Source: Lobulomyces angularis | Lineage: Eukaryota; Chytridiomycota; Chytridiomycetes; Lobulomycetales; Lobulomycetaceae | Assembly: GCA_027604685.1 (NCBI GenBank) | Contig: JADHYX010000582.1 | Location: 1-10,634, forward strand | DNA: 10,634 nucleotides | Direction of reading: 5' to 3' | Part shown: positions 8,501 through 10,634 of the stretch, one piece after another | Position numbering within the stretch: position 1 is the stretch's first letter | Layout of the letters: each line of letters starts with the position of its first letter | Notes under the pieces: model-generated | Told to the model about the DNA's origin: nothing | The model's input: the letters and a program-made list of their open reading frames with translations, nothing else | Database searches by the model: none | Position numbers and translations under genes: made by a program

Positions 8501-10389
8501 ATCAGCGATGGCAAAAACACTTTCAGAAAAAGAAGAGGAGCTGCTAAAGACTAAAAATGAACTCACAAAAAAGGCGAAAATTAGAGAAGAAGAAATTGCG
8601 GAATCAGTAAAGACAATTAATGAAACTAAAAAAGAATTAGATACATTGTTAAAAAAAAGTAAGCAGGATAAAGAAGCTCATAGTATTTTTAACCAGAACC
8701 TCCAAGAACAAATATCTGGGTTGCATGATGAAAAAAATAACATTTCAAAAAAATTAAAAGCAGAATTTGATGAAAAATTAAAAAAAGAGAAAATTGAACT
8801 GGAAGAAAGACTAAAAAAAGAGAGGTTTGATAATGATGAAAAGATAAAAAAAGAAAAATTTGAAAACGAGGAAAAATATAAAAAAGAAAAAGCAAAACTG
8901 GTTACTGACTGTGAGAAATTAAAAAAAGATTTAAACAATATCGAGCAATTAAGCAAAGATCAAATAAAAAAGTTAGAAAAAGATTTGTCATTAAAGAATG
9001 AGGAGGTCACAAAGAATGTAAATTCAATTAAAATTATTGAAGCTGAGTTGGAAAAAGTAAAAAAACATTTAGAAGATAGTAAAAAGCAACACTGTTTAGA
9101 ATTAGAAAAAAAAACTGCGGAATTGGAGAAAAATATAAAAGAAAAAGAGTCGCAAAATGCTTTATTAGAAACAAAAGCCCAAGAGGATAAGGCGGAAATA
9201 GAAGATTTAAAAGCATCGCTTACTGTAATAAATGAAGAAATACTGGTTAATAAAGCCAGCTATGAAAGGCAGTCCAAAAATTTACATGAAAAAGAAGAAA
9301 ATTTAAAAAAGCTCAAGTATGTAGAGGATGAATTAAAGCAAAAAGAAAAAAATTTTCAAAAATTTTTAAAAGAAAAAGAATCATTAACTAAAGAATTGGA
9401 AAATTTCAAAATTTTAATCAAGGAAAAAGATGATGTAATTAATGAGAATGAAGTAAAATTAAAAAACCTTAGTGAAAATGAAATCGGAAAAGTTATTGAA
9501 CTTCAAAAAGTAATAGAAAATATTAAGGAAGAAAATACAAAAGTCTTAAAAATAAATTCGGAATTAGAAAGTGAATTTAAGATCAGTGAAAGAAAGAGTC
9601 ACCAAATTGTAAGTTAAAATTAACATAAAATATGTGATAATTTACACGCCTTTTTTTGAAAAAAAAGATTAAAGATTTACAAAAGCAGCTATCAAAAGAA
9701 AGAAAAACAAATTTTTCTTATACAGACGATGGTAAGATTTTAACTAGTAATGTTTTTTAAAAAGTTAACTTTTCTAAAAATAAAAGATCATACAGAAAAT
9801 CAGCGAAGTAGTCTTGTACCTGAGAATTTTAAGAGAGATAGAATGGAGTCAAATTCTGCGTTTAAGAATGAAAGAGTAAATAATTATTTGAACTTCACAA
9901 TAAGTGTCTAAATTTTGTTTTAGATGTCAGATGACCTGGTTCATTTAGCTCAGGAAAATGAAACCTTAGTTGTAAAAGTTAAACAAAAAGAACATGACGT
10001 ATCTATAACGATTAAATATTTTTTTTTTTTACTAATAAAAAAAATTTCAAAAGTTAAAAATTCAAGGTGAAAAGCTTCTAAAAATTAATGAAGAGTTGGA
10101 AAGTAAATCTAAGATTTTGCAACAATATATTTTGCAATCCTATTCTCCAAAACTGCAACCAGAAACAAAACCAGTATAAGATTACCTCAATTATATTCAA
10201 CCTTTTTTTTTTTTTTTTTTTTAGGTCTTCAATGTAAATATTTTAAGTAATTACAATGCTATGCAAAAAATGGACCCTGCCTTATTATCCCAAATTAATA
10301 TGAAATTACAAAAATTAATTGAAGAGCTCACTGTAAAAACCCTAAAATTGGAAGAAGATTTAAAAAATAAAGAAGGTATTGCAGCGTAG
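5502..10389 (+). CDS. GRIPAP1/GRASP1-like long coiled-coil protein, 10 exons, 1443 aa
   Basis: Exons: 5502-5537, 5625-5685, 5758-5859, 5931-6034, 6093-9608, 9668-9731, 9787-9875, 9924-9998, 10054-10173, 10225-10389 (4332 nt including TAG); all phases agree. The start is the ATG at 5502, followed by MEVENPEQLKEQ. The protein is almost entirely Lys/Glu/Leu-rich coiled coil, broken by a Thr/Pro/Ser/Asn linker at about residues 211-287. The C-terminus carries three blocks that I recall, in the same order, in human GRIPAP1: KDLQKQL..ERK (1275-1285), EELESKSKILQQYILQS (1362-1378, compare EDLCRKSAIIETYVMDS) and a final helix INMKLQKLIEELTVKTLKL (1413-1431, compare MNKKLQNMLEEQLTKNMHL). Family knowledge: GRASP1 is a Rab4 effector of recycling endosomes that links to Rab11/syntaxin-13 traffic. 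Human GRIPAP1 is about 840 residues, so this protein is greatly enlarged in its repeat-bearing centre. Many golgins share coiled-coil composition, so the call rests on the C-terminal blocks only. Confidence 0.75.
6399..6650 (+). other. Thr/Pro/Asn-rich linker with a KKWWGGY motif in the GRASP1-like protein
   Basis: The coding sequence here gives a segment rich in Thr, Ser, Pro, Asn and Gln (residues about 204-287). It has no heptad pattern and includes TTNTTT and TSTTTTTS. It separates the N-terminal coiled coil from the central one and is presumably disordered. In its middle sits KKWWGGY (about 229-235), the only aromatic cluster in the long exon. Confidence 0.7.
6660..7900 (+). repeat. Degenerate ~57-residue coiled-coil repeat, about seven units
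   Basis: A core of the form (L)xxELNLTKVQLDSAKQ followed by a helix with EEEK recurs. Cores begin at 6729 (EEELNLTKVQLDTAKQ), 6963 (QAELTSTKQQ), 7134 (EEELNLTRVQLDSAKQ), 7302 (QNELNTTRELVETTK), 7473 (EEELNLTKVKLESAEK), 7692 (EAELRETKEKLQLA) and 7869 (QTELQEYLEK). Spacings are 78, 57, 56, 57, 73 and 59 residues. The three EEELNLT copies are the least diverged, and their DNA differs mainly at synonymous positions, so the duplication is not recent. Confidence 0.75.
8763..8894 (+). repeat. Four tandem 11-residue (33-nt) hendecad repeats
   Basis: Four consecutive 11-residue units start at 8763, 8796, 8829 and 8862: EFDEKLKKEKI, ELEERLKKERF, DNDEKIKKEKF and ENEEKYKKEKA. Position by position they share the pattern [ED]x[ED]E[KR]xKKE[KR]x. 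They lie inside the long coiled coil at about residues 992-1035 and replace the heptad spacing with an 11-residue period. Confidence 0.85.
10030..10053 (+). other. Branch-site-like TACTAAT and AAAAG acceptor of intron 8 (GRASP1-like gene)
   Basis: TACTAAT at 10030-10036 lies 17 nt before the exon that starts at 10054. It matches the fungal branch-site consensus closely. The same intron lacks a pyrimidine tract after the branch site and ends in CAAAAG. An in-frame alternative AAAAG acceptor lies at 10074. Confidence 0.5.
10203..10222 (+). repeat. T20 polypyrimidine tract of the last intron (GRASP1-like gene)
   Basis: Twenty consecutive T end directly in AG, forming the 3' end of intron 9 before the final exon. 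The length may vary or be misread. Confidence 0.75.
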
Positions 10390-10634
10390 TCTGAGTTTGA
10401 TTTTTAAATGTCAAAAAAAGTAGTACTTTTTTTATAAATAGATTTAGAATTAAAATCATATTACATGTATGAATTTAAATTTCTTAAAATACAATCAATT
10501 TTTTAACTGGAAAATTCTTTGTACTTTTTTCTTTTATTAATAAATTTATTAAAATAGTGTATTGGTTTTGGGGTCTCTTAGTTAACGTAGAGCTAATGAA
10601 TAAAGTAGAAAATAATATAATTAATAAATTAACT
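10390..10634. other. 3' flank of the GRASP1-like gene with AATAAA candidates
   Basis: This AT-rich sequence holds no supported gene on either strand. Possible poly(A) signals AATAAA occur at 10539-10544 and 10599-10604 on the plus strand; in DNA this AT-rich, either may be chance. Confidence 0.45.

Noticed and set aside
7394..9216. Several minus-strand open frames (7394-7684, 8678-8956, 8689-8895, 9034-9216)
   Set aside because: Each is the complement of Lys/Glu-rich coiled-coil coding sequence, giving Phe/Ser/Leu-rich shadows without support.
9787..9795. Alternative acceptor CAG at 9795 for intron 6
   Set aside because: It keeps the frame and removes three residues (DHT), so it cannot be excluded; the upstream AAG was chosen only provisionally and no strong evidence separates them.
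1..10634. Mobile elements, CRISPR arrays, tRNA or rRNA genes
   Set aside because: No terminal inverted repeats with transposase-like frames, no regularly spaced identical repeats, and no cloverleaf or rRNA-like stretch was found by eye; homopolymer runs explain the repeated look.

Overview
The window reads as nuclear DNA of an AT-rich eukaryote. It carries four protein-coding genes split by short introns (32 to 128 nt, mostly 50-80 nt, GT-AG, the standard stop codons), separated by compact spacers full of A- and T-runs. Product types (microsomal cytochrome P450, LSm4, a GRASP1-type endosomal coiled-coil protein) fit an opisthokont. The tiny introns, tight spacing and one TACTAAT-like branch site make an early-diverging fungus or a unicellular relative plausible, but this is inference and the lineage is not settled by the sequence. 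No prokaryotic operon, mobile element, CRISPR array, tRNA or rRNA was seen.

Layout, with exons joined by hand from splice sites, reading frame and family conservation. (1) 231-2200, minus: a complete 524-residue cytochrome P450 in eight exons. (2) 2585-3193, minus: a complete 114-residue LSm4 in five tiny exons (31-114 nt), which simple ORF calling misses entirely. (3) 3332-4776, minus: an unrecognised 397-residue protein in four exons, with a hydrophobic N-terminus, a lysine-rich helical region and an acidic/proline middle. (4) 5502-10389, plus: a 1443-residue coiled-coil protein in ten exons. Its last 170 residues match the C-terminal pattern of GRIPAP1/GRASP1, the recycling-endosome Rab4 effector. 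Its central part is one 3516-nt exon with a degenerate ~57-residue repeat and a stretch of four 11-residue repeats.

Three genes lie head to tail on the minus strand with spacers of 384 and 138 nt. Genes 3 and 4 are divergent and share a 725-nt AT-rich promoter region. The products act in different places (ER oxidation, RNA processing and decay, endosome traffic) and nothing indicates a shared pathway.

The most interesting points are the enlarged GRASP1-like protein with its two repeat scales, the use of AAG 3' splice sites in that gene only, a 32-nt intron in the P450, a P450 heme loop with Thr in place of the usual Arg, and the orphan gene at 3332-4776.
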